DNA from: Planctomycetota bacterium
GTDB lineage: Bacteria > Planctomycetota > JACOTG01
Direction of reading: 5' to 3'
NCBI GenBank assembly: GCA_016178505.1
Contig: JACOTG010000028.1
Location: forward strand, 1-50,212
Length of the DNA: 50,212 nucleotides
The notes below the pieces were generated by a model. The model was not told the origin of the DNA and ran no database searches. It saw nothing but the letters and a program-made list of their open reading frames with translations. This document shows positions 7,905 through 16,502 of the stretch, one piece after another. The translations under genes were made by a program, and so were the position numbers. Position 1 is the first letter of the stretch. Each line of letters begins with the position of its first letter.

Positions 7905-8873
7905 TCACTCGATGCCGGTGGTGTGGCACTGGTGGCAGAGATCGACGTAGCCCTTCGAGCCCGTATCGCCGTCTTCGGTGACCGCGCCGCGCCCGGACAT
8001 GTAGAGCAAGCCGAAAGCGTTGTCGTTTCCGTGCGCCTTGTGACAGGACATGCAAGACACGACGTTGTCGCGGCTCGGCCAATTGCCGGACGCGCTGAGG
8101 GTGGGCACGCGGTTTTGGAGCGTCGCGAATCGTGCGAAGCTCGAGTGCCGGTCGTTCTCGGCGCCGATCGTGGCGCTCGCCGTGGGGTGCATGCGCCAAC
8201 CGCGAGGTGATTCGCCGGAGTCGACGCGACCGGGACGCGGCGAGCCGAGCGATTCGTGGGTGCCGGAGTGACAACCTTCGCACCAAGCGGAGTAGGCGGA
8301 TTGGCCGACGATCGGCTGATTGAAGCGCACGTTTGCCGAGGAGTAGCGATCCAGCAGACTCAACGAGGGGCGAATCCAGACGTCCTTCGTGCGGTCATTC
8401 GAAGCGCTCGTGACGTACGTCACCACGCGATTCGCATCGGCGGTGCCGGGGCGGAGCACGAGGTTGCGATACTGCGACGCCTGCCCATGTGAGTCATGAC
8501 AATCGACGCACGTGAGCCCGCCCGCACCCGCGACCCACGACCCTCCCGGCGCGGGGAGCGCGCTACCGAGCGTGTGCCCGTTCTCCGATCGATGCGGACT
8601 TCCCAGGCCGCTGAGCGCGCCCGCCTGGCGCGGCACGACGGAACGGTTCACGCCGACGACGTTCGGCGCGTTCGATTGCTTTCCGTTGCCGTTGCCGTGA
8701 CAGGACAAGCACACTCGGTTGGCATCGCGACGCGAGAGACGCTCGCGGCCCGAGTGACAATCGCCGCAGACGAGCGTGTTGCCGACGTGGTAGTCCCCGG
8801 CCCAGGCCCGCGACGCCGGAACCGTGAGGCAAACTGCGGCGACGAAGGCGCGCAGTGAGTACGAGCCGCGCAT
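7905..8873 (-). CDS. Secreted multiheme (six CxxCH) c-type cytochrome
   Basis: 322 residues. The frame is open far upstream, but ATG 8873 begins a clear Sec signal peptide (MRGSYSLRAFVAAVCLTV, cleavage after SRAWA), so I use that start although the ribosome site is weak. The mature protein has six CxxCH haem sites: CGDCH and CLSCH close together, CVDCH, CEGCH, CMSCH and CHQCH, in a pattern like the paired CxxCH (doubled CXXCH) family found in periplasmic electron-transfer proteins of anaerobic or metal-respiring bacteria. It therefore likely carries electrons outside the cytoplasmic membrane. No partner oxidase, quinol dehydrogenase or porin gene is next to it; it is convergent with the orphan protein gene (22 bases between stops) and lies 385 bases downstream of the trehalose operon. 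Confidence 0.85.
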   Translation of the reverse strand: MRGSYSLRAFVAAVCLTVPASRAWAGDYHVGNTLVCGDCHSGRERLSRRDANRVCLSCHGNGNGKQSNAPNVVGVNRSVVPRQAGALSGLGSPHRSENGHTLGSALPAPGGSWVAGAGGLTCVDCHDSHGQASQYRNLVLRPGTADANRVVTYVTSASNDRTKDVWIRPSLSLLDRYSSANVRFNQPIVGQSAYSAWCEGCHSGTHESLGSPRPGRVDSGESPRGWRMHPTASATIGAENDRHSSFARFATLQNRVPTLSASGNWPSRDNVVSCMSCHKAHGNDNAFGLLYMSGRGAVTEDGDTGSKGYVDLCHQCHTTGIE

Positions 8874-9258
8874 GGGGGGTGAATCCGTGTGGTGAGTGGC
8901 CAGACTTTCTTGACTACAGCATCCGCCGCAGCGGCGGAAGACGACCTTGATCCAGCTCGAGGCGCCGCGTCCGGCGACCGAAGCGCAGCCAACGGTCCGC
9001 GCGAAGAGCACCCGAGAAAGGAATTGTCGGTCGATTTCGTCGTTGCTGGAGTTCGCCACGTTCGGAATTCTGCGGAGTGGATCGACGTGAGCCGATCGGC
9101 GTCGAGATCGATTCGAAATGCGTCGCCTACGACCATCGTTGAGCGGCGAAGTCGGGACGATCGCGCGCGAGGATAGGGTGGAGCGAGTCGTACCGATGGA
9201 GAGCGGACCTCTGCGCTCCCGCGACTGATTGTTGCTTGCGTCGTGCATGCCGGCACCG
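8874..9258. other. Intergenic region upstream of the cytochrome gene
   Basis: About 385 bases between the end of the trehalose gene and the start of the cytochrome gene. The frames open here have random-looking composition. A short perfect inverted repeat (7-bp arms, loop of 3) lies at 8922-8938, about 50 bases upstream of the cytochrome start; it is not followed by a T run on either strand, so I do not call it a terminator. It could be part of an operator or be chance in GC-rich DNA. Confidence 0.35.
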
Positions 9259-11463
9259 TCATTTCGTGGACGCGGACGTCGACGGCGACTCGAGGAGCGA
9301 ACGCAAGAATTGGCGCGCATCCTCGGTAGTCGCCGCGCGCAGCTTCGCGCTACTCGGATGCGGACCGACGTGTACGGGGATCGCGTCGGCCGGCAACGCG
9401 GAGAAAAGGTCTTCATCGGTGGTGTCGTCGCCCATCGCGACGAAGACGCTCCCGGGAGGTGCGTTCCCGAGGACCGACGAGGCGACGATTCCCTTGTTCA
9501 CTCCGTACGGGCGCACCTCGATGACGTGATCGCCCGCGACCACCTCGGCTCCGACGTTGCTGAGGAGCTCGGTGAGGTGAAGGCGCAGTTCGCAGGCCTG
9601 CCTTCGACCGAACTGCGGATCCGCTTGGCGCCAGTGCCAGGCGATCACCGATTCCTTTTGCTCGACACGTGCGCCCGGCGTGCGATCCGCAAAGTCAGCG
9701 AGGATCGCAGCGATTCGCTCACGCGACGGGAGTTCGGGCAGCGGAAGGCGCTTCCAGAGTGGAAAGCCCGGCGGCCTCGACCAGAGGCCATGCTCTGCGT
9801 GAAGGCCCATTCGTAGCGATCCAAACCATTCTTCGAGCGACAGCCGCGACCGACCACTGACGACGTGGACCTCCGTACGTGGTCGGCGGCTGAGGCCGCG
9901 CAGCAACTCGAGCAGCGCAGGGTCCGGAGTCGCCGACTCGGGAACGAGCGCGTACGGAACGAGCGTGCCGTCATAGTCGAGCAGGAGGGTCAGGTGTGTC
10001 GCAGACCGCGCGAGATTCGCCGCCGCCGTCACTTCCGCGGCCGGGCTTGGACCGACCCCTCGGTGCGGACGCGAAGCCGCTGCCGCGAGGGCGTCGAGGA
10101 ACGTCCCAGCCCATCGGGTCGAGTCGTGGGTCGCCACGCGCTTCCGCAGCGACTGCATTCTCAGACGACGCTCCTCGCGGGGCATCGACAGAGCGCGGTG
10201 AAGCGCGTCCGCAGTGCCGGCGATGTCGTACGGGTTCACGAGCAGCGCCTCGCCCATTTCAGAAGCGGCCCCGGCGAACTCGCTCAGCACGAGCACCCCG
10301 TCTTCGTCGCTGCGCGCGGCCGCGAACTCCTTCGCGACGAGGTTCATGCCGTCGCGGACCGGCGTCACGACCATGACGTCGGCGGCACGATAGAGCGCGA
10401 CGACCTCTCGTTGCGTCATGGCGCGATGGAGATAGCGCACGGGCGACCACCGCGGCGTCGCGAACGTCCCGTTGATCTTCCCGATCAACGCGTCGATCCG
10501 CGCGCGGGATTTCTTGTAGGCAGCGACTTTGGACCGCGAGGGAACGGCCACCTGCAGGAGATGGACGCGCTCGCTAAGCTCGGGATGCTTCGAGAGGAGA
10601 CGCTCGAATGCGAGCAAGCGGCGCGTGATGCCCTTGGTGTAGTCGAGGCGGTCGATTCCGACGAGGACGGCGCAGTCGTCCATGTTCCGCAGGGCGCGCG
10701 CCTCCGCGAGGACCGCGGGATCGTCGGCCATCTTCGAAAACGCCGCAGCGTCGATGCCCATCGGGAAGGAGCCGATGCGGACTTCGCGCCGGTCGTACCA
10801 CAGCCGGTCGACGTCGACGGCCTGGCCCAAGATGCGCAAGAGCGACGCTGCAAAGTTGCGCACGTAGGACGCCGTATGAAAGCCGATCACGTCCGCGCCC
10901 AAGAGCCCCCGGAGGATTTCCTCGCGCTGGGGCAGCGCTCGAAAGACCGACGACGACGGAAAGGGAATGTGGAGGAAGAAGCCGATTCGCGCCTCCGGGA
11001 CGAGGCGACGCAACATCTCCGGAACGAGCATGAGCTGGTAGTCGTGAACCCAAACGAGATCGCCGGGCTGGTAGCGAGCGGCCACGGCGGCCGCGAAGCG
11101 CTCGTTGACGCGGGAATAGGTCGACCACTCCCGCGACTGAAGCGGAATCTTGTCGAGCATCGAGTGGAGGAGCGGCCACAGAACTCCGTTCGAGAACCGC
11201 GTGTAGAATCCGGCGACCTCGGCTTCGGTCAGATGCACCGGAGCGAGCCGCATTGGCTCGAGGTGTTGGTCGAGGTTCGCGCGGACGGCGTCGTCCGGTT
11301 CCGAATGGACGCCCGGCCAGCCGATCCACGAGCCGTGCGATCGTTGGTGCACTCCCTGGAGCCCGGTTGCGAGGCCGCCGACGCTCGCGTGAATCGAGAT
11401 CTCGCCGCCTTCGACCTTCACGGTCACAGGAAGGCGATTCGAGACGATCAGGAGTCGGCTCAT
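9259..11463 (-). CDS. Bifunctional trehalose-6-phosphate synthase / trehalose-6-phosphate phosphatase
   Basis: 734 residues. ATG 11463 begins [14 protein letters not shown], the standard OtsA N-terminus; upstream in-frame codons lie in the GH15 gene. Residues 1-470 are a GT20 OtsA domain: [65 protein letters not shown] and [10 protein letters not shown]. Residues about 490-734 are an OtsB HAD phosphatase with [11 protein letters not shown] (nucleophile D496, D498), VVSGR, HAEHG and [10 protein letters not shown]. The fusion makes trehalose from UDP-(or ADP-)glucose and glucose-6-phosphate in one polypeptide, likely for osmotic or desiccation protection. It starts 4 bases after the stop of the GH15 gene with no strong ribosome site of its own, so translation is probably coupled. 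All key catalytic motifs are present in both halves. Confidence 0.95.
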   Translation of the reverse strand: MSRLLIVSNRLPVTVKVEGGEISIHASVGGLATGLQGVHQRSHGSWIGWPGVHSEPDDAVRANLDQHLEPMRLAPVHLTEAEVAGFYTRFSNGVLWPLLHSMLDKIPLQSREWSTYSRVNERFAAAVAARYQPGDLVWVHDYQLMLVPEMLRRLVPEARIGFFLHIPFPSSSVFRALPQREEILRGLLGADVIGFHTASYVRNFAASLLRILGQAVDVDRLWYDRREVRIGSFPMGIDAAAFSKMADDPAVLAEARALRNMDDCAVLVGIDRLDYTKGITRRLLAFERLLSKHPELSERVHLLQVAVPSRSKVAAYKKSRARIDALIGKINGTFATPRWSPVRYLHRAMTQREVVALYRAADVMVVTPVRDGMNLVAKEFAAARSDEDGVLVLSEFAGAASEMGEALLVNPYDIAGTADALHRALSMPREERRLRMQSLRKRVATHDSTRWAGTFLDALAAAASRPHRGVGPSPAAEVTAAANLARSATHLTLLLDYDGTLVPYALVPESATPDPALLELLRGLSRRPRTEVHVVSGRSRLSLEEWFGSLRMGLHAEHGLWSRPPGFPLWKRLPLPELPSRERIAAILADFADRTPGARVEQKESVIAWHWRQADPQFGRRQACELRLHLTELLSNVGAEVVAGDHVIEVRPYGVNKGIVASSVLGNAPPGSVFVAMGDDTTDEDLFSALPADAIPVHVGPHPSSAKLRAATTEDARQFLRSLLESPSTSASTK

Positions 11464-11467
11464 CGCA

Positions 11468-13324
11468 TCAGGTCCAGACGCGGACTCGACCATCGCGAGC
11501 TTCGAGCAGCTCGCCAATCGTCATCGCCGCGTGGATCAGGCCCACGTGCGTGTAGGCCTGCGGGAAATTGCCGAGGAGCGCGCCGGTCGCCGGATCGACG
11601 TCTTCTGAAAACAGTCCGGCTGGATTGGCGAACGACAACAGTCGCTGAAATACCATGACGGCATCATCGAGGCGGCCCATGAGCGCGAGAGCCTCCGCCC
11701 ACCAAAAGGAGCAGATCGTGAAGGCACTGGTCGTCGCGCCGAAATCGTCGTCGTTGCGATAGCGAAGCATGAGCCCGTTTACGACGAGAAGACGCTCGGC
11801 CGCCTCGACCGTCGCCACGAAACGGGGATCGCGCGCGTCGATGATGCCGAGGCTGGGCAAGAGCAGGTTCGCCGCGTCTGGATACTGACTTCCCAGCGAC
11901 TGCGTGAAGAATCCGAGCTTCGGATCGAACGCACGATCGAAAATCACGCTGCGTTCTTTCGCGGCAATCGCTTCCCAACGCTCGGCCTTGTCTAGATGTC
12001 CGAAACCTCTCGCTAGAACAGAGCCCCGGTGCATCGCAACCCAGCACATCGCTCGCGAGAACGTGTAGGGACGCAACATCGTTCGATACTCCCAAATCCC
12101 CGTGTCCGCGTTCGGCGCCGCGTCGATCGCCTCCTCGACCATCCGCTCGATGATCGGGAAGTACGTGTGCGCATCATCGATCACGATTCTCGGATCGGTG
12201 AGAAAGGTATCGAGGCACAACAGGACTTCACCCATGAGATCGTGCTGGCGCTGATGAACCGCGGCGTTTCCGATGCGCACGTGGCCGTTGCCGCCGAACC
12301 CGGCAAGGTGCGGCAACAGTTCTTCTTCGATCTCGCGCTCGCCGCCGATGCCGTACATCGGTTGCAGTGGACCCGACTCGACGACGTCGCGCAGGTAACG
12401 GATCAGCATCTCGCCTTCGGTGAGGTGTCCGAGCCGGCGAAGTGCTTCGACGACGAACGCGCCGTCGCGAAGCCAGCAATAGCGGTAGTCCCACGTGCGA
12501 GGTGTACCCATCGCTTCCGGGATGCTCGTCGTCGCCGCGGCGATGATCGCGCCCGTGTCGTGGTACGCGTGAAGCTTGAGGCACAACGCCGATCGGAGGA
12601 CGGCGGCGGGTGCGAACGTCGGCAATGCACAGGTTTTCGCCCACGCGCGCCAGCCCGCGATCGTGCGGTCGAGATCGTGCAGCACGCTCGCGGTGTTCGG
12701 CGGATCTTCCCTGCGACCGTGCGTGAGCACGAAGTACGCGGGACGCGTCAACGCAAACTCGCGATGACCGAGGATGTAGGGAACGGGTACGCTCGACGCG
12801 AGCTGGAGGGGAGCCGCGCCCCCCAGGACTTCGATTCCCAACGTCGTCTCTTGAAGGATCGGCGTTGCCCTCGCGTAGTCGGGCCGCGGGTCGAAGTCCA
12901 CACGAAGGCGAGGCTCGCCGGCCAGCGGCCGAACGACGCGCACGACCTCGATCGGCACCCGAACCGTCAGTCCCTCCGGAATTCGCGGCGCGAAGTCGAC
13001 GACTTCCCATGCGGTGTCGCCTGCCTCGAAGCGCGTCGTCACGACGTTGGTGTTCTGCACGTACGACTGCTTGCCAATGACTTCGCGATCGCCACGGAGG
13101 AAACGAAACGTCCCGCCGTTCTTTGCGTCGAGGATTCGCGCGAACACCGAAGGTGAGTCGAAGCGCGGGAGGCACAGCCATTCGATCGCGCTCGTCGGCG
13201 ACACGAGGGCAAGCACGCGGCCGTTTCCGATGGCCGAATAGTCGAGGGGGGGCCAGTTCGCGGTGCGCCGCCGAGCCACGGCTTCATTCACGGCGGCGTC
13301 GTCGATGGGCGTCGGCATCATCAC
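11468..13324 (-). CDS. Glycoside hydrolase family 15 enzyme (trehalase/glucoamylase-like)
   Basis: 618 residues from ATG 13324 (a run of three ATG codons; any of them could start), behind AAGGGTG. The first 220 residues are the beta-sandwich N-terminal domain (PPLDYSAIGNGRVLALVSP, EWLCLPRFDSPSVFARILD). The catalytic (alpha/alpha)6 barrel follows with WDYRYCWLRDGAF, the general acid E412 in TGIWEYR, and the general base E574 in GLFSEDVDP. GH15 proteins of this bacterial type hydrolyse alpha-glucosidic bonds in glucans or, in mycobacteria, trehalose. Coupling to a trehalose synthase/phosphatase gene four bases downstream favours a role in trehalose turnover or supply of glucose for it; the substrate cannot be fixed from sequence. 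No signal peptide is visible, so it is probably cytosolic. Confidence 0.92.
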   Translation of the reverse strand: MMMPTPIDDAAVNEAVARRRTANWPPLDYSAIGNGRVLALVSPTSAIEWLCLPRFDSPSVFARILDAKNGGTFRFLRGDREVIGKQSYVQNTNVVTTRFEAGDTAWEVVDFAPRIPEGLTVRVPIEVVRVVRPLAGEPRLRVDFDPRPDYARATPILQETTLGIEVLGGAAPLQLASSVPVPYILGHREFALTRPAYFVLTHGRREDPPNTASVLHDLDRTIAGWRAWAKTCALPTFAPAAVLRSALCLKLHAYHDTGAIIAAATTSIPEAMGTPRTWDYRYCWLRDGAFVVEALRRLGHLTEGEMLIRYLRDVVESGPLQPMYGIGGEREIEEELLPHLAGFGGNGHVRIGNAAVHQRQHDLMGEVLLCLDTFLTDPRIVIDDAHTYFPIIERMVEEAIDAAPNADTGIWEYRTMLRPYTFSRAMCWVAMHRGSVLARGFGHLDKAERWEAIAAKERSVIFDRAFDPKLGFFTQSLGSQYPDAANLLLPSLGIIDARDPRFVATVEAAERLLVVNGLMLRYRNDDDFGATTSAFTICSFWWAEALALMGRLDDAVMVFQRLLSFANPAGLFSEDVDPATGALLGNFPQAYTHVGLIHAAMTIGELLEARDGRVRVWT

Positions 13325-13514
13325 CCTTCTCGCCGAAGCGTGTTCGAGGACGAACGACGTCCCGGATCACGATGGTGACGTCGTGCGATCGCAACGAAGA
13401 CTCCGGGCGATGAAACGCATATTCCGTCACGAGCGCAATCGGCGTCGACTGCGCTGAATCTAGCACGATCTCGGCTGGGCCTTCCACGATGCGAAAGGCG
13501 TGCGCGATGCGGGG

Positions 13515-15032
13515 CTAAGGCAGCTTCGAGGCGTATTTCTCGGGATCGGCCCAGAATTGCGGTGGGCATTTCGGGCAACAGAAGCCGACGACGCGGCCCT
13601 TGTACACGATGCGGTAAGCCGGATCGACGGCGCGGTCGGTGACGGGGCACGTCGTGTTGACGGGCGCGAGCACCTCGGCGCCCGGGGGCGCACCGGCGAC
13701 GGGCGCCGTGTTGGTGAGCTGTAGATCCTTTTCCGTCTCGACGACGGCGGCATCTCGAACGTCGCCGGCCTCGATCTCGAGCGAGGCGCGCTGCTCGTGG
13801 AGCTTCAGGGCGACGTCCTCGCTCACGCCGGAATGCCACAGGTAGACTCGCTTGAGCGCGGGCAGAGCGGCCAGATGCGAAACCGCCGCGTCGGTGAGCT
13901 TCGTCTGCACGAGAATCAGCTCCTCGAGCTTCTCGTGATGTGCGAGCGCCGCGATGCCCGCGTCGGTCACGCCGGTCGCGCGTACGTCCAAGCGTCGCAA
14001 GTGGCGCATCTGGGCGACGAGCGCCATCGTGGCATCGGTGATCCCACAGTGGCCGAGAGATAGTTGCTCGACTTGATCGAGTAGGGGCGTCAACAGTTCG
14101 GCCGCCGTCGCGTCGGTCGTCTTCGCGGCCGCGCCGGCGAAATCGATCCACAGTAGGTTCGACCCCTGCGCCTGCGCTTCGACGTGGACGAGGGCTTGCT
14201 CGAGACGCGCGACGGCGTTCGGATCGGGAGGCGCGATCGGCGGCTCGGGCTCGAGGCCCGGCACGTTTCCCTCGAACGGAGCGCCGGCCGCGATCCAGGC
14301 TTCGATGCGTCCGATCTCCTCGGCGGTCGGCTGCCCTTTTCCCTTCGGCGGCATGTGATCGCGATCGGACTCGGGCAGTCGCAGGCGCTTGATCATCTCG
14401 CTTTGTTCGGGCTTGCCCTCGACGATGACGGCGCCGTCGACGCCGCCACCGATGATGCCGGCCTCGTTCTCGAGCGTGAGCCCGCCCTTCTTCTTCGACT
14501 CGCTGTGGCAGGTCATGCAACGTGCCGAAAAGATCGGCGCGATCAGGCGCGCGTACGTGGACGTCGCAGTCGCAGAGACGGCATCCTCCGCGCGAAGCGG
14601 CTCGGTGAGGAAGCCTTCACCGCGGACCAGCGTCGAGCCGAAGTGACCCGCGGGGAGCAACCCTCCCATCGTCGCGACCAACGCGACGCGATAGGCGGCG
14701 AGCACGGGCACCCGAGTGCCCCCGCGACTGAGTGCGTGCAACAGTGCGACGACAACGCTCGCCGCGGCGACGCTGATCCCCAACCATTCGTGAGTCTCGA
14801 GCGTGTCGCCGCCGTAGCCGGCTTCGTCGCTGAGCACCCATCCCGTCGTCGCGGACATCACGGCCGATGCCGCGGTGAGCCACGCGACGATCGAGATCGC
14901 GCCGCGAGAGACGATCCCCTTTCGGAAGAGCGTGACGAACTCCAGCGCCGCGAGCCCGCCGAGGAGCCCGATCGGCAGATGCAGCAAGATCGGGTGCAAC
15001 CGCCCAAACACGCGAACCCATTCGGTCAGCAT
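13515..15032 (-). CDS. DUF2231 membrane domain - cytochrome c - LRR - YHS-like fusion protein
   Basis: 505 residues, ATG 15032, four bases after the stop of the DUF1501 gene. Domains in order: residues 1-135, a DUF2231-type membrane domain with about four transmembrane helices (FGRLHPILLHLPIGLLGGLA start); 160-255, a planctomycete-type cytochrome c with haem site CMTCH (172-176) and probable axial M227 in DHMPPKGKG; 290-420, leucine-rich repeats of the LxxLxLxxTxVTDAGIxxL kind; 455-505, a YHS-like metal-binding domain with CPVTD (462) and CCPKC (485-489). The protein is membrane-bound with the haem and repeats outside. The preceding operon genes encode other planctomycete cytochrome and DUF1501 proteins, so I infer a shared electron-transfer or polymer-degradation role. 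The YHS tail, which usually binds heavy metals, is an unusual addition. The 190 bases downstream of its stop contain no convincing gene. Confidence 0.85.
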   Translation of the reverse strand: MLTEWVRVFGRLHPILLHLPIGLLGGLAALEFVTLFRKGIVSRGAISIVAWLTAASAVMSATTGWVLSDEAGYGGDTLETHEWLGISVAAASVVVALLHALSRGGTRVPVLAAYRVALVATMGGLLPAGHFGSTLVRGEGFLTEPLRAEDAVSATATSTYARLIAPIFSARCMTCHSESKKKGGLTLENEAGIIGGGVDGAVIVEGKPEQSEMIKRLRLPESDRDHMPPKGKGQPTAEEIGRIEAWIAAGAPFEGNVPGLEPEPPIAPPDPNAVARLEQALVHVEAQAQGSNLLWIDFAGAAAKTTDATAAELLTPLLDQVEQLSLGHCGITDATMALVAQMRHLRRLDVRATGVTDAGIAALAHHEKLEELILVQTKLTDAAVSHLAALPALKRVYLWHSGVSEDVALKLHEQRASLEIEAGDVRDAAVVETEKDLQLTNTAPVAGAPPGAEVLAPVNTTCPVTDRAVDPAYRIVYKGRVVGFCCPKCPPQFWADPEKYASKLP

Positions 15033-15036
15033 GGCG

Positions 15037-16491
15037 TCACGCGACGATCTCGTTGACGACGTTGCCGAAGACGTCGGTGAGGCGGAAGTCGCGGCCTTGA
15101 TGTCGGAAGAAGAGCTTCGTGTGGTCGAAGCCGAGGAGCTTCAGCATCGTTGCGTGGAGGTCGTGCACCTCGACGGGGTTTTCGAGGATGTTGTAACAGT
15201 AGTCGTCGGTCTTGCCGTAACGAATGCCCGGCTTGATCCCTCCGCCGGCAAGCCAAATCGTGAAGCATCGCGGATGGTGATCGCGGCCGTAGTTCTCTTT
15301 CGTGAGCGTGCCCTGACTGTAGACCGTGCGGCCGAATTCGCCGGCCCAAAGAACGAGCGTGTCGTCGAGGAGCCCGCGGCGTCGCAGATCCTTGATGAGC
15401 GCGGCGGTCGGCTGGTCGGTCGCTTGGCTTTGCACGCGGATCTCGCCCGGCAGGTTGCCGTGCTGATCCCATCCGCGCATGTAGAGCTGGATGAAACGCA
15501 CGCCGCGCTCCGCGAGTCGCCGAGCCAGGAGACAGTTCGCGGCGAACGTTCCCGGCTTCTTCACGTCGGGTCCGTAGAGGTCGAGCGTTTCTTGGTCCTC
15601 GTCGGAGAAGTCCGTCAGCTCCGGGACGGACATCTGCATGCGATACGCCATCTCGCACTGTGCGATGCGTGCCGTGATTTCGGGGTCGAGGCTCGTCTCT
15701 GCCTCGCGCGCATTCAGATGATCGGCGACGTCGAGCATCGCGCGTCGGTCCTCCCGTGTGACGCCATCCGGGTCCTTCAAGTACAGGACCGGGTCCGTCC
15801 CGCTTCGCAGCTTGCAACCTTGGTGCTCGCTCGGCAAGAAGCCGCTCCCCCAGAATCTCGCGGAGAGCGCCTGCATGTTGCCGAAGCCCTGAGTAATCAG
15901 GACGACGAACGACGGCAGGTTGGCGTTAGCGTTGCCGAGCCCGTAGCTGACCCACGCGCCGAACGAAGGCCGGCCGGGCTGTTGGTTGCCGGTCTGGAAG
16001 AACGTGATGCCGGGCTCGTGGTTGATCGCGTCCGTGCGCATCGAGTGGATGAAGCAGAGTTCGTGCGCGACGCTGCCCAGGTGCGGCATCAATTCGCTGA
16101 TCCAAATGCCGTCCTGGCTGTTGGCATAGCGGCTGAATTTGAAGATCGACGGCGCGACGGGGAAGCGCGACTGTCCACTCGTCATCGTGGTGAGCCGTTG
16201 GCCTTGCCGGATCGAGTCCGGAAGGTCTTGGTTGAACCGCTCGCGGAGCCCCGGCTTGTAGTCGAAGAGATCGATCTGGCTCGGCGCGCCCTCCATGTGG
16301 AAATAGATGACGCGCTTCGCCCGCGCGGGAAAGTGCGGACCGCGAAGCGCCGGCGTCGCGGCGAACAGTCGCCGCGGATCGAGAATCGAGCCGAGGGCGA
16401 GCGCACCGAGTCCGGAGCCCAGCGTCGTTGCTGCGCGGGCGAAGAATCGCCGCCGCGTGATGTTCAGGCAATACTCTTCGAAGGGATCCAT
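15037..16491 (-). CDS. DUF1501 domain-containing Tat-exported protein
   Basis: 484 residues. ATG 16491 places a twin-arginine signal right at the N-terminus (NITRRRFFARAATTLGSG), so the longer open frame upstream is discarded. DUF1501 fills the protein: RAKRVIYFHMEGAPSQIDLFDYKP, LMPHLGSVAHELCFIHSM, NHEPGITFFQTGNQQPGRPS, SYGLG, LAERGVRFIQLYMRGWDQHGN, WAGEFGRTVYSQG, GRDHHPRCFTIWLAGGGIKPG and the C-terminal VEVHDLHATMLKLLG. The fold is related to alkaline phosphatase/sulfatase, and the metal-binding Asp and His residues appear conserved, but no reaction has been proven. These genes almost always follow a DUF1549/DUF1553 gene in Planctomycetota, as here (11-base gap), and the pair is thought to act on extracellular polymers. 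Secreted in folded form, possibly with a cofactor. Confidence 0.92.
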   Translation of the reverse strand: MDPFEEYCLNITRRRFFARAATTLGSGLGALALGSILDPRRLFAATPALRGPHFPARAKRVIYFHMEGAPSQIDLFDYKPGLRERFNQDLPDSIRQGQRLTTMTSGQSRFPVAPSIFKFSRYANSQDGIWISELMPHLGSVAHELCFIHSMRTDAINHEPGITFFQTGNQQPGRPSFGAWVSYGLGNANANLPSFVVLITQGFGNMQALSARFWGSGFLPSEHQGCKLRSGTDPVLYLKDPDGVTREDRRAMLDVADHLNAREAETSLDPEITARIAQCEMAYRMQMSVPELTDFSDEDQETLDLYGPDVKKPGTFAANCLLARRLAERGVRFIQLYMRGWDQHGNLPGEIRVQSQATDQPTAALIKDLRRRGLLDDTLVLWAGEFGRTVYSQGTLTKENYGRDHHPRCFTIWLAGGGIKPGIRYGKTDDYCYNILENPVEVHDLHATMLKLLGFDHTKLFFRHQGRDFRLTDVFGNVVNEIVA

Positions 16492-16502
16492 GATCTCCGA
16501 TC

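Noticed and set aside
8922-8938. Hairpin upstream of the hexaheme cytochrome gene as terminator of the trehalose operon
   Set aside because: It lies about 320 bases after the operon's stop codon and is not followed by T residues on the minus strand.
13284-13487. Minus-strand frame of 67 codons (GTG start) reading AEIVLDSAQSTPIALVTEYA
   Set aside because: Some protein-like residues, but the end overlaps the GH15 start by about 40 bases and becomes a run of Arg, and there is no ribosome site; not enough for a gene call.
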